From Streptomyces sp. NBC_00377 (GTDB taxonomy: Bacteria; Actinomycetota; Actinomycetes; Streptomycetales; Streptomycetaceae): a DNA stretch of 64,000 nt. The notes under the pieces are model-generated. The model did not search any database and was not told the origin of the DNA. It saw only the letters and a program-made list of their open reading frames with translations. The stretch lies in contig NZ_CP107958.1 of NCBI RefSeq assembly GCF_036075115.1, positions 3,038,001 through 3,102,000 of the forward strand, read 5' to 3'. Shown here piece after piece: positions 24,179 to 32,518 of this stretch. The translations under genes were made by a program, and so were the position numbers. Position 1 is the stretch's first letter, and every line of letters starts with the position of its first letter.

Positions 24179-25174
24179 GTGAGGTCGTTGCCGTCGCATC
24201 TGCACTTCGGGGAGGACGACTTCCTGCGCTGCCGCTTCGCCGTGTCCCCGCTGTGGGAGACGCAGGAGGTCGCGCGCACCCTCAAGCGGCCCGACCGGCA
24301 GGGCTACCACGCGCCCTGGCTGCGCAGGATGCGGACGGCCGCCGAGTCGCTCGACCTGACCGGGCTGTGGCTGCTGATGCCCCGCCGGGGCCATTCCCCC
24401 GACTGGCTGTGCCCGCCGCCGGTCGGACCCGCGGCCGGGTTCGAGGAGGAGATCGCCGCGGTCCGCTCCGCCGACCCGCGGGCCGCCCGCGCGGACACCG
24501 CCCGTTCACTCGCGGACACCCCCGGCGCGCTGGACTCGCCGCGGGGACGGGCCTGGCTGGCCGATCCGGAGGGGATGATCCGGGAGCTGGCCGACGTGAT
24601 GGAGGAGATCTGGCACACCCTGGTCGCGCCTGACTGGCCCCGGCTGCGCGCCCTGCTGGAGGCGGATGTCGCCTTCCACTCGCGCCGGCTGGCCGAAGTC
24701 GGCCTGGGCGGGGTGCTGCCGGAGATCAACCCGCGTTGCGGCTGGCGGGCCGGGACACTGACCGTCGCCTCGAACGGCGAGCACGAGCGTCATCTGGGCG
24801 GGCAGGGCCTGGTGCTGATGCCGAGCGTCTTCTCGTGGCCGGACGTGGTGAGCGGCTTCGATCCGCCCTGGCAGCCGACGCTGGTGTACCCGGCCCGGGG
24901 GATCGGCGGCCTGTGGACCGACGCCACCGAGCGCTCCCCCGACACGCTGGTCCGGCTGCTGGGCCGGGGCCGCGCCGGCGTGCTCACCGCGCTCGACGAC
25001 CCGGCCACCACGTCCGCCCTCGCCCACCGGCCCGGCCTGGCCCCCTCCTCGGTCTCCGCACATCTGACGGTGCTGCGCGACTCCGGGCTGCTGGTCTCCC
25101 GGCGCTACGGCCACCAGGTGCTGTACGAGCGGACGCCTCTGGGGATGGCCCTGGTGTCGGGAGGCGCCCGGTAG
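24179..25174 (+). CDS. ArsR/SmtB-like winged-helix regulator with long N-terminal domain
   Basis: A 331-residue protein. Its C-terminal ~75 residues are an ArsR-like winged helix (TTSALAHRPGLAPSSVSAHLTVLRDSGLLVSRRYGHQVLYERT), while residues 1-250 form the DUF5937-type domain common in Streptomyces regulators of this class (DDFLRCRFAVSPLWET near the N-terminus). No metal-binding cysteine pair (ELCVCD) is seen, so it is unlikely to sense metals. The start may be GTG 24179 or TTG 24188, the latter having AAGG nine bases upstream. It is divergent from the MFS-MarR operon by 17 bp or less. Confidence 0.8.
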   Translation: MRSLPSHLHFGEDDFLRCRFAVSPLWETQEVARTLKRPDRQGYHAPWLRRMRTAAESLDLTGLWLLMPRRGHSPDWLCPPPVGPAAGFEEEIAAVRSADPRAARADTARSLADTPGALDSPRGRAWLADPEGMIRELADVMEEIWHTLVAPDWPRLRALLEADVAFHSRRLAEVGLGGVLPEINPRCGWRAGTLTVASNGEHERHLGGQGLVLMPSVFSWPDVVSGFDPPWQPTLVYPARGIGGLWTDATERSPDTLVRLLGRGRAGVLTALDDPATTSALAHRPGLAPSSVSAHLTVLRDSGLLVSRRYGHQVLYERTPLGMALVSGGAR

Positions 25175-25259
25175 GGACCGGGACTGCCTCCCTGCCCGGT
25201 GTGCGCCGTGCCGGGTGGACGCCGTGCCCGATGGGCGCCGTGTCCGTGAGAAGCCTCGC

Positions 25260-26288
25260 TCAGTAGAGGCTGCGCAGGCCGAGGACGTCGCCCTTGCCGA
25301 GGGTGCGGGCGTCGGTGGAGCAGGCGAAGGAGTTCGCGTACATGGTGAGGTTCTCGTGTCCGGCGCCGGAGTGACCGAGGCCGAAGACGTGCCCGGCCTC
25401 GTGGGTGGCGACGCTGCGGATGTCGTACGCGTGCGTGCAGCCGCCCGACGGGCGGTTCGTGAACGGGAAGTCCTGGGTGTTGAAGCGGACGTCCGCCTCG
25501 AGCAGTTGCTCGGGGTGGCCCCGCATCGGCCGGCTCCAGGAGCAGGTCGTCGCCACGACCTCGCTGCCGATGTCGCCCGCGTCCCACACGCTCAGGCCGT
25601 CCCGGTGGGTGCAGCGGGCCTCCTGGTCGATACCGGCCTCGTTGCCGGTGGTGGACAGGTACCTGGCCTTCGCCCTGACCGTGTCGTCGTAGCCGCAGTC
25701 GTTGCGGCTGGTGGTGATGGTGGCGATGGCGTCCTCGAAGGCCCGCCGCGCCTCCTCGCGGGACAGATGACCCGGCAGGGGGTCGTCGCCGATGAACCAC
25801 TTGTACGTGCCGTACACCTTGCGTCCGGCGGTGGAGTAGGCGCCGTCGGCGCAGGGGGCGGGGGCGTCGGCGCGGGCCCTCGCGGCGGCTTCCGTGCGGT
25901 CCGCGGGGTGCGTGCCGCCTGCATGATCCGCACGGTCCGCGTGATCCGTGTCGTCCGCCTCGAAGGCGTAGGAGACGGTGCCGTCGGCGGCGACCTTCAG
26001 AGTGAAACCGTGCGCCGAGCCGTCCGCCGCGAGCGCGTCGACGCTGACCGTGGTGCCGGGTTCGGGCACCGCCACTCCGGCGCCGGCGTGGGTGACCACA
26101 CGGCCGACGGCGAGACAGTCCAGCACGGACGAGCCGGCGGGCAGGTCGGCCACGGTCAGCTCGCCCCGGGCCGATGCGCACGCGGGCCGGCGGGCCCCTT
26201 CACCCACGCAGACCACCGACAGGGACACCGTTACCAGGAACGCCGTGATCACCCTGCCGACCAGCTCCCGTCCGCGTCGCCGTGCCAC
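25260..26288 (-). CDS. Secreted matrixin-like zinc metalloprotease
   Basis: A 342-residue exported protein. Residues 1-32 are a basic-then-hydrophobic signal segment (RRRGRELVGRVITAFLVTVS). The zinc-binding consensus HEAGHVFGLGH lies at about residues 295-305 and supplies three His ligands and the catalytic Glu, with the Met-turn in LTMYANS downstream: the metzincin pattern of matrixins (peptidase M10A). Six cysteines probably form disulfides. It is likely an extracellular protease; substrate unknown. Not in an obvious operon: the regulator gene ends 85 bp away and is convergent. Confidence 0.85.
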   Translation of the reverse strand: MARRRGRELVGRVITAFLVTVSLSVVCVGEGARRPACASARGELTVADLPAGSSVLDCLAVGRVVTHAGAGVAVPEPGTTVSVDALAADGSAHGFTLKVAADGTVSYAFEADDTDHADRADHAGGTHPADRTEAAARARADAPAPCADGAYSTAGRKVYGTYKWFIGDDPLPGHLSREEARRAFEDAIATITTSRNDCGYDDTVRAKARYLSTTGNEAGIDQEARCTHRDGLSVWDAGDIGSEVVATTCSWSRPMRGHPEQLLEADVRFNTQDFPFTNRPSGGCTHAYDIRSVATHEAGHVFGLGHSGAGHENLTMYANSFACSTDARTLGKGDVLGLRSLY

Positions 26289-26397
26289 CGCACACTCCCC
26301 TTCGAAGCCGCGCCACCGCGCGAAACTGATCAGCCTCGGGAAGATTAGCCAGCCGGCACCGGCCGGAACCCTCTGGCCGCACCATCCGACCGAGGGA

Positions 26398-27027
26398 CTA
26401 CCCGGACGGGCGTTCCGTCGTCGGGGCGGGCCACTCCAGCACGGTCAGCTCCGGCCACTGCTCACGCCACCGCGCGGCCTTCGTCTCGTAGACTTCGCGC
26501 GGCGCCAGTACGGGGTTGGGCCGGACGACGAGGTTGAACACGTCGGAGAGCCCGTGGGGTGCGTAGACGCGCCAGTGACCGTCCCGCTCCGAGCGCACTC
26601 CCAGGCAGCAGGTGGTCGCCGCGAAGGAGTCGACGGCCGCCTCCGTGGAGGTGTGGGGCGCGCACGGGACGCCGAACTTCTGCTCGTACCAGAGGTGGAC
26701 GCGTGCCTCGTTGCGGATCTCGACCTCGGCGTCCAGGTCGGCGAACGCCTCGCGGCCCGCCCTGATCACGGCGTCCTCCGCGGCCCAGGAGAGGTCGCCG
26801 TCGTCGAAGTAGAAGACGTCGTAGTCCTTGATCCCCGAGGTCGGGGGCCGGCCCGTGACGACGTTCCAGACCGTCTGGAACAGACAGCCCGCCGTCAGGT
26901 ACCAGCCGGGCAGGCCGAGCGCCGCCGTCCGGTGCAGGACCTCCAGCAGGACGTCGTTGCGGCTCAGCGTGGAGCGCAGTGCCTCGAGTTGTCCGTCCAG
27001 CGGAAGGCGGCCCACGTCCCGTGCCAC
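26398..27027 (-). CDS. Nucleotidyltransferase-like protein (NTP_transf_6 / DUF925)
   Basis: A 209-residue cytoplasmic protein. The pattern WYLTAGCLFQTVWNVVTGR then IKDYDVFYFDDGDLSW near residues 48-85 carries the D-x-D of a minimal nucleotidyltransferase, and VEIRNEARVHLWYEQKFG follows; this order is that of PF06042 proteins. The nucleotide and acceptor are unknown. The start is taken as GTG 27027 with a GGGGGGTGG tract upstream, 29 bp after the upstream gene's stop; longer frames lack support. It is the last of a three-gene leftward group with the thiamine-binding-like and DUF3817 genes. Confidence 0.72.
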   Translation of the reverse strand: MARDVGRLPLDGQLEALRSTLSRNDVLLEVLHRTAALGLPGWYLTAGCLFQTVWNVVTGRPPTSGIKDYDVFYFDDGDLSWAAEDAVIRAGREAFADLDAEVEIRNEARVHLWYEQKFGVPCAPHTSTEAAVDSFAATTCCLGVRSERDGHWRVYAPHGLSDVFNLVVRPNPVLAPREVYETKAARWREQWPELTVLEWPAPTTERPSG

Positions 27028-27056
27028 GGACCCACCCCCCGGTCCTGCCCCTCCCC

Positions 27057-27359
27057 CTACCGCGACCGCTCCCCCAGGTGCCGTTCCACCGTCTCCACCT
27101 TGGACGTCAGACCGTCCGTCACGCCGGGACGGATGTCCGCCTTCAGGACCAGGGAGACGCGCGGGGCCCGCTCCTCGACGGCGGCCACGGCGCGCTTGAC
27201 GACGTCCATGACCTCGTCCCACTCACCCTCGACGGAGGTGAACATGGCGTCGGTGCGGTTCGGGAGGCCGGACTCACGGACCACCCGGACGGCTTCGGCG
27301 ACGTGTTCGCCGACGTCCTCGCCGACCCCCAGCGGGGTGACGGAGAAGGCGACGATCAT
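27057..27359 (-). CDS. MTH1187/YkoF-like thiamine-binding-superfamily protein
   Basis: A 100-residue protein beginning [20 protein letters not shown] and containing [23 protein letters not shown], the signature of the MTH1187/YkoF (DUF77) family, a ferredoxin-like fold that binds thiamine or hydroxymethylpyrimidine in some members. Start and DUF3817 stop overlap in ATGA (27356-27359), so translation is coupled. Function in Streptomyces is not established. Confidence 0.82.
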   Translation of the reverse strand: MIVAFSVTPLGVGEDVGEHVAEAVRVVRESGLPNRTDAMFTSVEGEWDEVMDVVKRAVAAVEERAPRVSLVLKADIRPGVTDGLTSKVETVERHLGERSR

Positions 27360-27700
27360 GCCTTCGCCACCGATTCCCGGCGGGCGCGCGAGGCGATCAC
27401 CGCGTCCTCGGCCTCCCGGCGGAGCCTGCGCTCGGCGAAGAAGCCGCCGGTCGGCAGGACCGAGAGGACGAAGTAGAGGGCGGCCGTCCCCAGGGGCCAC
27501 TTCGCGCGGTTCCAGGCATCGGCCCAGCAGAGCACGTACAGGACGAAGAGCACACCGTGGACCATGCCCATCACGGGCACCGCGTTGAAGTCCGTGGTCC
27601 GCTTCAGCACCGAGCAGACCAGCAGCAGAAGGAAGGACACCGCCTCGGGGGCGGAGACCAGGCGCAGTCGGCGGAGGGCGGAGGCTGTCTTCAGGTCCAC
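27356..27700 (-). CDS. DUF3817 membrane protein, copy 2
   Basis: A 114-residue paralogue of the protein at 21810-22148, with three membrane segments ([54 protein letters not shown]) and the same HGVLFVLY and FFAERR motifs. First gene of the leftward group DUF3817-thiamine-binding-like-nucleotidyltransferase, divergent from the AIM24 genes by 172 bp. Confidence 0.82.
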   Translation of the reverse strand: MDLKTASALRRLRLVSAPEAVSFLLLLVCSVLKRTTDFNAVPVMGMVHGVLFVLYVLCWADAWNRAKWPLGTAALYFVLSVLPTGGFFAERRLRREAEDAVIASRARRESVAKA

Positions 27701-27872
27701 GGGTCACCTTCGGGGGAGTACGGCGGGGAGCACGGCGACGAACAGTCGGTTTGTGAAAGCACGCACAAGCGCTCGTCCATTGTGGCAAACGGTTCACCTG
27801 AGGGAGCGTTCAGGGTCGCTCTCCACCTCCGGGTGCTGTTCGGCGCACCCCTGTGGCGGATACCTTCCCAGC

Positions 27873-28511
27873 GTGGCGATGTTTCGACTCCAAGGCAGCA
27901 AGGTGCTGGCCGTCGACATGACCGGGGACGCCGTGAAGGCGAAGAACGGCTCGATGGTCGCGTACGACGGGCAGATGGCGTTCAAGAAGCTCAGCGGCGG
28001 CGGCGAGGGCATCCGGGGGATGGTCACCCGCAGGCTCACCGGCGAGCAGATGACCATGATGGAGGTGAGGGGGCAGGGAACCTGCTGGCTGGCCGACCGC
28101 GCTTCCGAGATCAATCTCGTCCGGCTCCAGGGCGACAAGCTGTTCGTCGAGTCGAGCAACCTGCTCGCGACCGACGGCGGCCTGCGGACCGGGACGAGTT
28201 TCACCGGTCTGCGCGGCGCGACGCAGGGCAACGGGCTGTTCACGACGACCGTCGAGGGCACCGGCCAGGCGGCGATCACCTCGGACGGGCCGGCCGTGGT
28301 GCTGCGCGTCAGTCCGCAGTACCCGCTGACCGTCGACCCCGGCGCCTATGTGGCGCACCAGGGCAACGTCCGGCAGTCCTTCCAGTCCGGTGTGACCTTC
28401 CGCACGTTCATGGGCGAGGGCGGCGGCGAGGCGTTCCAGATCAGGTTCGAGGGGGACGGCCTGGTGTACGTCCAGCCGAGCGAGCGCAACACGATCGCGG
28501 GGGATGTGTGA
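27873..28511 (+). CDS. AIM24-family protein 1
   Basis: A 212-residue protein of the AIM24 family (also called TIGR00266/DUF124), a compact beta-sandwich of unknown biochemical role. The glycine-rich GGGEGIRGMVTRRLTGEQMTM and the C-terminal GEGGGEAFQIRFEGDGLVYVQ are typical. The GTG at 27873 follows a TACCTT box (27861-27866) by six bases, so the message is probably leaderless; ATG 27879 is the other option. No signal peptide or membrane helix. It heads a run of three AIM24 genes. Confidence 0.85.
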   Translation: MAMFRLQGSKVLAVDMTGDAVKAKNGSMVAYDGQMAFKKLSGGGEGIRGMVTRRLTGEQMTMMEVRGQGTCWLADRASEINLVRLQGDKLFVESSNLLATDGGLRTGTSFTGLRGATQGNGLFTTTVEGTGQAAITSDGPAVVLRVSPQYPLTVDPGAYVAHQGNVRQSFQSGVTFRTFMGEGGGEAFQIRFEGDGLVYVQPSERNTIAGDV

Positions 28512-28512
28512 G

Positions 28513-29163
28513 ATGACCTTCCGTGAGATCAACTCCAAGATGGTCGAGGCGACCGTCGTCCCCGGACAGCGCCTGTTCAGCCAGCGCGGCGCCATGCTGG
28601 CCTACCGCGGCGAGGTGTCCTTCACGCCCAACGTCCAGGGCGGCCAGGGCGGGGTGATGTCCATGATCGGGCGGCGGCTCGCCAACGAGGACACCCCCCT
28701 GATGACCGTCGAGGGCAGCGGCACGGTCCTCTTCGGGCACGGCGGCCACCACGTCCAGGTGATCCGGCTCTCCGGCGACACGCTGTACGTCGAGGCGGAC
28801 CGCCTGCTCGCCTTCGAGGGCACCCTCCAGCAGGGCACGATGTTCCTGGGGTCGCAGGGCGGGGTCATGGGCATGGTCCGCGGCCAGGTCAGCGGCCAGG
28901 GCCTGTTCACCACCACCTTGAAGGGTCAGGGGGCCGTCGCGGTGATGGCCCACGGCGGGGTCTTCGAGGTGCCGATCACCCCGCAGCGCCCGGTGCACGT
29001 CGACCCCCAGGCCTATGTCGCCCACCACGGCGACGTACGCAACAAGCTGTCGACCGCGCTGGGCTGGCGGGACATGGTCGGCCGCGGCTCGGGGGAGGCG
29101 TTCCAGCTGGAGCTGAGCGGCAGCGGTGCGGTGTTCGTCCAGGCGTCGGAGGAGAAGCTGTGA
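28513..29163 (+). CDS. AIM24-family protein 2
   Basis: A 216-residue AIM24 protein, clearly homologous to its two neighbours (GQGGVMSMIGRRLANEDTPLM; GRGSGEAFQLELSGSGAVFVQ). ATG 28513 is one base after the upstream stop; ATG 28504 would sit on the GGGGG ribosome site and is rejected. Tandem duplication is the simplest origin. Confidence 0.85.
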   Translation: MTFREINSKMVEATVVPGQRLFSQRGAMLAYRGEVSFTPNVQGGQGGVMSMIGRRLANEDTPLMTVEGSGTVLFGHGGHHVQVIRLSGDTLYVEADRLLAFEGTLQQGTMFLGSQGGVMGMVRGQVSGQGLFTTTLKGQGAVAVMAHGGVFEVPITPQRPVHVDPQAYVAHHGDVRNKLSTALGWRDMVGRGSGEAFQLELSGSGAVFVQASEEKL

Positions 29164-29972
29164 GCATGTACGGGGCTCCGGGCGGCGGCCCGACGGTGCA
29201 CGACCCGATGACCCTGCCGGTCGACGACAACGTGAACAGCTACACCTTCTGCGTGGAGCTCAAGGGGAGCCAGTGGTTCCTCCAGAAGGGGAAGATGATC
29301 GCCTACTACGGGTCGATCGACTTCAACGGCGTCGGACACGGCCGGCTGGACCGTCTCGTACGCACTTCCTTCCATTCGCCTCTGCACGCGAGCGACTGGG
29401 TCGTGGCGGAGGGCTCGGGCAAGATGCTCCTCGCCGACCGGGCCTTCGACGTGAATTCGTATGACCTGTCCGACGGCAACCTGACCATTCGCTCGGGCAA
29501 TCTGCTCGCTTTTCAGCCAACTCTGTCGCTCAAGCAGTCGATCGTGCCGGGATTTCTCACGCTGATCGGAACCGGCAAGTTCGTCGCGGCATCTAACGGC
29601 CCGGTGGTGTTCATGGAGCCCCCCATCCGGGTCGACCCGCAGGCACTCGTCGGCTGGGCCGATTGCCCCTCTCCGTGCCATCACTACGACCACGGGTACA
29701 TGGCCGGCGTAATGGGCGGTCTACGTGCACTGACGGGCCTCGGAGGGGCTTCCGGCGAGGAGCACCAGTTCGAGTTCGTGGGCGCCGGTACGGTACTGCT
29801 CCAGTCGACCGAGCTGCTCATGGCCGAGCAGGCCACGGGGGCGGTTCCGCACGAGCCGGGAGTGCCCGGCGGTGGCGCCGGACCCGGTGGGCACGGCGGC
29901 CACGGCGCGCAAACCGGCGCACCGCGCCTTCCCGGACAGCTGGGGGACCTCCAGCGTCGCTTCGGGCTGTGA
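29160..29972 (+). CDS. AIM24-family protein 3 with Gly/His-rich tail
   Basis: A 270-residue AIM24 protein with a longer N-terminal arm, a CPSPCHHYDHGY insertion near residue 168 that could bind metal, and a Gly/His/Pro-rich C-terminus (GGHGGHG). The GTG start overlaps the previous stop (GTGA at 29160); ATG 29166 is the alternative. The middle of this gene (29440-29620) is less G+C-rich than its neighbours. Confidence 0.82.
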   Translation: MSMYGAPGGGPTVHDPMTLPVDDNVNSYTFCVELKGSQWFLQKGKMIAYYGSIDFNGVGHGRLDRLVRTSFHSPLHASDWVVAEGSGKMLLADRAFDVNSYDLSDGNLTIRSGNLLAFQPTLSLKQSIVPGFLTLIGTGKFVAASNGPVVFMEPPIRVDPQALVGWADCPSPCHHYDHGYMAGVMGGLRALTGLGGASGEEHQFEFVGAGTVLLQSTELLMAEQATGAVPHEPGVPGGGAGPGGHGGHGAQTGAPRLPGQLGDLQRRFGL

Positions 29973-30052
29973 GCGGTAGTCTGCGGAGTGTGACATCGAA
30001 CGCGTGCGCACCGTCACACCACCCTCACTAGTTCGCCTTTCAACCTTTTAGG

Positions 30053-30058
30053 TAGACT
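30053..30058 (+). promoter_or_regulatory. -10 box of the leaderless marR gene
   Basis: TAGACT at 30053-30058 ends six bases before ATG 30065. The direct repeat TTCAA (30039-30043 and 30057-30061) and the small ACCT-TTT-AGGT palindrome around 30043-30053 straddle it, a plausible autoregulatory site for the MarR protein. Confidence 0.5.
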
Positions 30059-30064
30059 TCAATT

Positions 30065-30541
30065 ATGGAGACCGAAACGGCCACGCGCTGGCTGACCGAT
30101 GCGGAGCAGTGCGCCTGGCGCACCCACCTGGAGGTCAACAGGCTGTTGACGTACCAGCTCGAAAAGGATCTCCAGCCGTTCGGCCTGACCATGAACGACT
30201 ACGAGATCCTGGTGAATCTCTCCGAGTCGGAGGGCGTCCGGATGCGGATGAGCGACCTCGCGTCCGCCACCCTCCAGTCCAAGAGCCGCCTCTCGCACCA
30301 GATCACCCGGATGGAGAGCGCCGACCTGGTGCGCCGTGAGAACTGCGAGTCGGACCGCCGCGGCCTGTACGCGGTGCTGACCGAGCACGGCATGGAGACG
30401 ATGCAGAAGGTCGCGCCCCACCATGTGGAATCCGTCCGCCGGCACTTCGTCGACCTGCTCTCCCCCGAGGCCACCAGGGAGCTCTCCAAGGCCCTGAAGC
30501 CCGTCGCGGAACACCTCCGCGGACAGCGGGGACGCCCGTGA
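30065..30541 (+). CDS. MarR-family regulator
   Basis: A 158-residue MarR protein; the winged helix covers about residues 50-115 (MRMSDLASATLQSKSRLSHQITRMESADLVRRENCESDRRG) and includes one Cys in the wing (ENCESDRRG), a position used by redox-sensing MarR proteins such as OhrR, though OhrR's conserved Cys is N-terminal, so this is only suggestive. Leaderless by promoter position. Alone on its strand after the AIM24 genes and followed by a terminator. Confidence 0.88.
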   Translation: METETATRWLTDAEQCAWRTHLEVNRLLTYQLEKDLQPFGLTMNDYEILVNLSESEGVRMRMSDLASATLQSKSRLSHQITRMESADLVRRENCESDRRGLYAVLTEHGMETMQKVAPHHVESVRRHFVDLLSPEATRELSKALKPVAEHLRGQRGRP

Positions 30542-30560
30542 GGGCCCCTCACTAGACGAT

Positions 30561-30595
30561 CGGCAGGCGGCGCGCGAACAGAGCGCCGCCTGTCG
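30561..30595 (+). terminator. marR terminator
   Basis: A 13-bp stem with one G-T pair (30561-30573 with 30583-30595) and a nine-base loop begins 20 bp after the stop codon. Confidence 0.7.
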
Positions 30596-30667
30596 GCGTC
30601 TTCGGGGGCGGGACCGTGGCCGCGCATCCCGGGACGCCCGGCACCCGACGGCTCACCCGGCCGGCCC

Positions 30668-31040
30668 GGTGACAGGGCTGACGCATTCCGCCCGACGACC
30701 GTGCTCACGGCCCCATCGGCCCGGTCTGCCCGGCCGACGCGGCGGGCCCGGGGCGGCGGGCCCCAGGTGGCCCGGTGACAGGGCCGACGCAGTCCGCCCG
30801 ACGACCGTGCTCACGGCCCCATCGGCCCCATCGGCCCGGCCGACGCGGTCCGCCCGGCGACCGTGCTCACGGCCCCCTCGGCCCCATCGGCCCGGCCGAC
30901 GCGGCGGGCCCGGAGCGGCGGGCCCCAGGTGGCCCGGTGACAGGGCCGACGCAGTCCGCCCGGCGACCGTGCTCACGGCCCCGACGGCCCCAACGGCCCG
31001 GCCGACGCGGCGGGCCCCGGGTGGCGGGGCCGGCCCGGCC
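30668..31040. repeat. GC-rich direct repeat array between convergent genes
   Basis: Copies of a 106-bp unit beginning GGTGACAGGG start at 30668, 30774 and 30936, with a partial 56-bp copy inserted in the middle. The core palindrome CCGTGCTCACGG occurs four times, at 30699, 30805, 30861 and 30967, spaced 106, 56 and 106 bp. G+C is about 80 %. It fills most of the 509 bp between the marR and MFS stop codons; no gene is seen in it. Confidence 0.85.
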
Positions 31041-31050
31041 GGCCTCACTG

Positions 31051-32283
31051 TCAGACCTGGGGCACGAGATCGCTCGTGCGGCGCCGCGCGCCGGTGACGG
31101 CGGTGGCTGCCGCCGTCACCAGCACCACCGCGCCGGTCGCCGCGAAGCACACCCCCACCGGCAACCGCCCGGCCAGCGCTCCGGCGACCGCCGTACCGGC
31201 CGTGCTGCCCGCGTTGACCGCCGTGTTGACCCACGCCCCGGCCCGCACCCGGGCCTCGGGCGCGGCGACCTCGTCGGCGATGAGATAGGCCGTCGTGATG
31301 GTGGGCGACACGAAGAACCCTGCGGCCGCGACGGCGACGGCGAGCGTGCCGAGCCCGGGCGCGAGTCCCGCGCCGCACAGCGTCAGCCCGAGTCCCGCGG
31401 TGAGCCACGGCAGTCGCGCCCCGGCCGGCGCGCGCCAGGCGACGGCGCCGTTGAGCAGCCCGCCGACCGCGCTGCCGGCCGACAGCGCCGCCAGTACCCA
31501 GGCCGCGTTCGACCCACCGCCGCTCCCCTGCCCGTGCAGCTCGGCGAACGCCACGACCAGCAGATCGACCACGCCCAGCGCGAGCCCCACGCCCGCGATG
31601 GCGACCACGGGCCGCCCGAGCCCGCGCAGCGCACCGCCGCCCCGCCGCACGGTGGCCTTCCCCGGCGGCACCGCCCGTACGGCCGGCGACGACAGGAACG
31701 CGGCCATGCCGCAGGCCATCAGGGCCGCCCCGACCACGATCCCGGCGGCCGGAGGTGCGAAGCCGACGAGGACGCCGACCAGCAGCGGCCCGGTGACGAA
31801 CAGCAGTTCCTCGGCGACCCCGTCGAGGCTGTAGGCGCGCTGCAACAGGGCGCGGTCCGGGGTGAGCCGCCCCCACACCGCCCGCATGGTGGGCCCGAGC
31901 GGCGGCACACAGGCTCCCGCGGCGGCCGCGAGGGCGCCCAGCACGGCGGCCGGGGCGGCGCCCGGGCGCTCCAGGGCGAGGGTCAGCAGGGCGAGCGTCA
32001 CGAGGTAGGCGGCGGTCATCGGGATCAGCGCCCTGCGGGGCCCGTACCGGTCGATGAGGGCCGCCCTGGGGGGCGACAGGAAGACGGTGGTGGCCCCGAA
32101 CAGGGCCATCACGGTGCCCGCGACCGCGTACGAGCCCGAGGCCCGGGTCACGGCGAGCATCACGGAGAGCGGGACGATCCCGTACGACAGCCGGCCGGTC
32201 AGAGCGCCGGCGAAGGTACGGCGGGCGTGCGGAAGGCGCAGGACGACGGCATACGAAGGCCGCACGGCAGGTGAAGCGGACAT
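31051..32283 (-). CDS. MFS transporter
   Basis: A 410-residue major facilitator permease with twelve predicted helices starting near residue 20, the loop 2-3 region LIDRYGPRRALIPM and an Ala/Gly-rich composition. It resembles actinobacterial exporters of the YfcJ/SetA-like type, but the substrate is not evident. ATG 32283 is preceded by GAGGA seven bases upstream; the ribosome site and start codon can pair with upstream sequence (see 32281-32303). Monocistronic. Confidence 0.85.
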   Translation of the reverse strand: MSASPAVRPSYAVVLRLPHARRTFAGALTGRLSYGIVPLSVMLAVTRASGSYAVAGTVMALFGATTVFLSPPRAALIDRYGPRRALIPMTAAYLVTLALLTLALERPGAAPAAVLGALAAAAGACVPPLGPTMRAVWGRLTPDRALLQRAYSLDGVAEELLFVTGPLLVGVLVGFAPPAAGIVVGAALMACGMAAFLSSPAVRAVPPGKATVRRGGGALRGLGRPVVAIAGVGLALGVVDLLVVAFAELHGQGSGGGSNAAWVLAALSAGSAVGGLLNGAVAWRAPAGARLPWLTAGLGLTLCGAGLAPGLGTLAVAVAAAGFFVSPTITTAYLIADEVAAPEARVRAGAWVNTAVNAGSTAGTAVAGALAGRLPVGVCFAATGAVVLVTAAATAVTGARRRTSDLVPQV

Positions 32284-32303
32284 GAGGAGTTCCTCGACTC
32301 ATG
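32281..32303 (-). promoter_or_regulatory. Hairpin covering the MFS start codon and ribosome site
   Basis: In the mRNA, CATGAG (complement of 32298-32303) pairs with CTCATG (complement of 32281-32286), which contains the start codon, and GAGGA can pair with TCCTC inside it. Either structure hides the ribosome site. Confidence 0.4.
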
Positions 32304-32518
32304 GCAGGAAAAGGGGACGCCTGATCGCCGCGAGCGGGACGGCCTGACGCCGCTCCCCGATCGCGGGCCGGGCGGGCCCTATGCCAAGAGAAGGAACATG
32401 GACGCGACCGTACCAGCGCGGCCCGGAACCCACGACGGGATTTGCGGGACGGCTCCCCCGCCCCAGCCCCTGCCGCAGGGCCCCCACCTGCCCCGCATCG
32501 GCCCTGTGCGGCCGGCCC

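Noticed and set aside
30668..31040. CRISPR array
   Set aside because: Repeat units are 106 and 56 bp, without short conserved repeats separated by unique spacers, and no cas genes are near.
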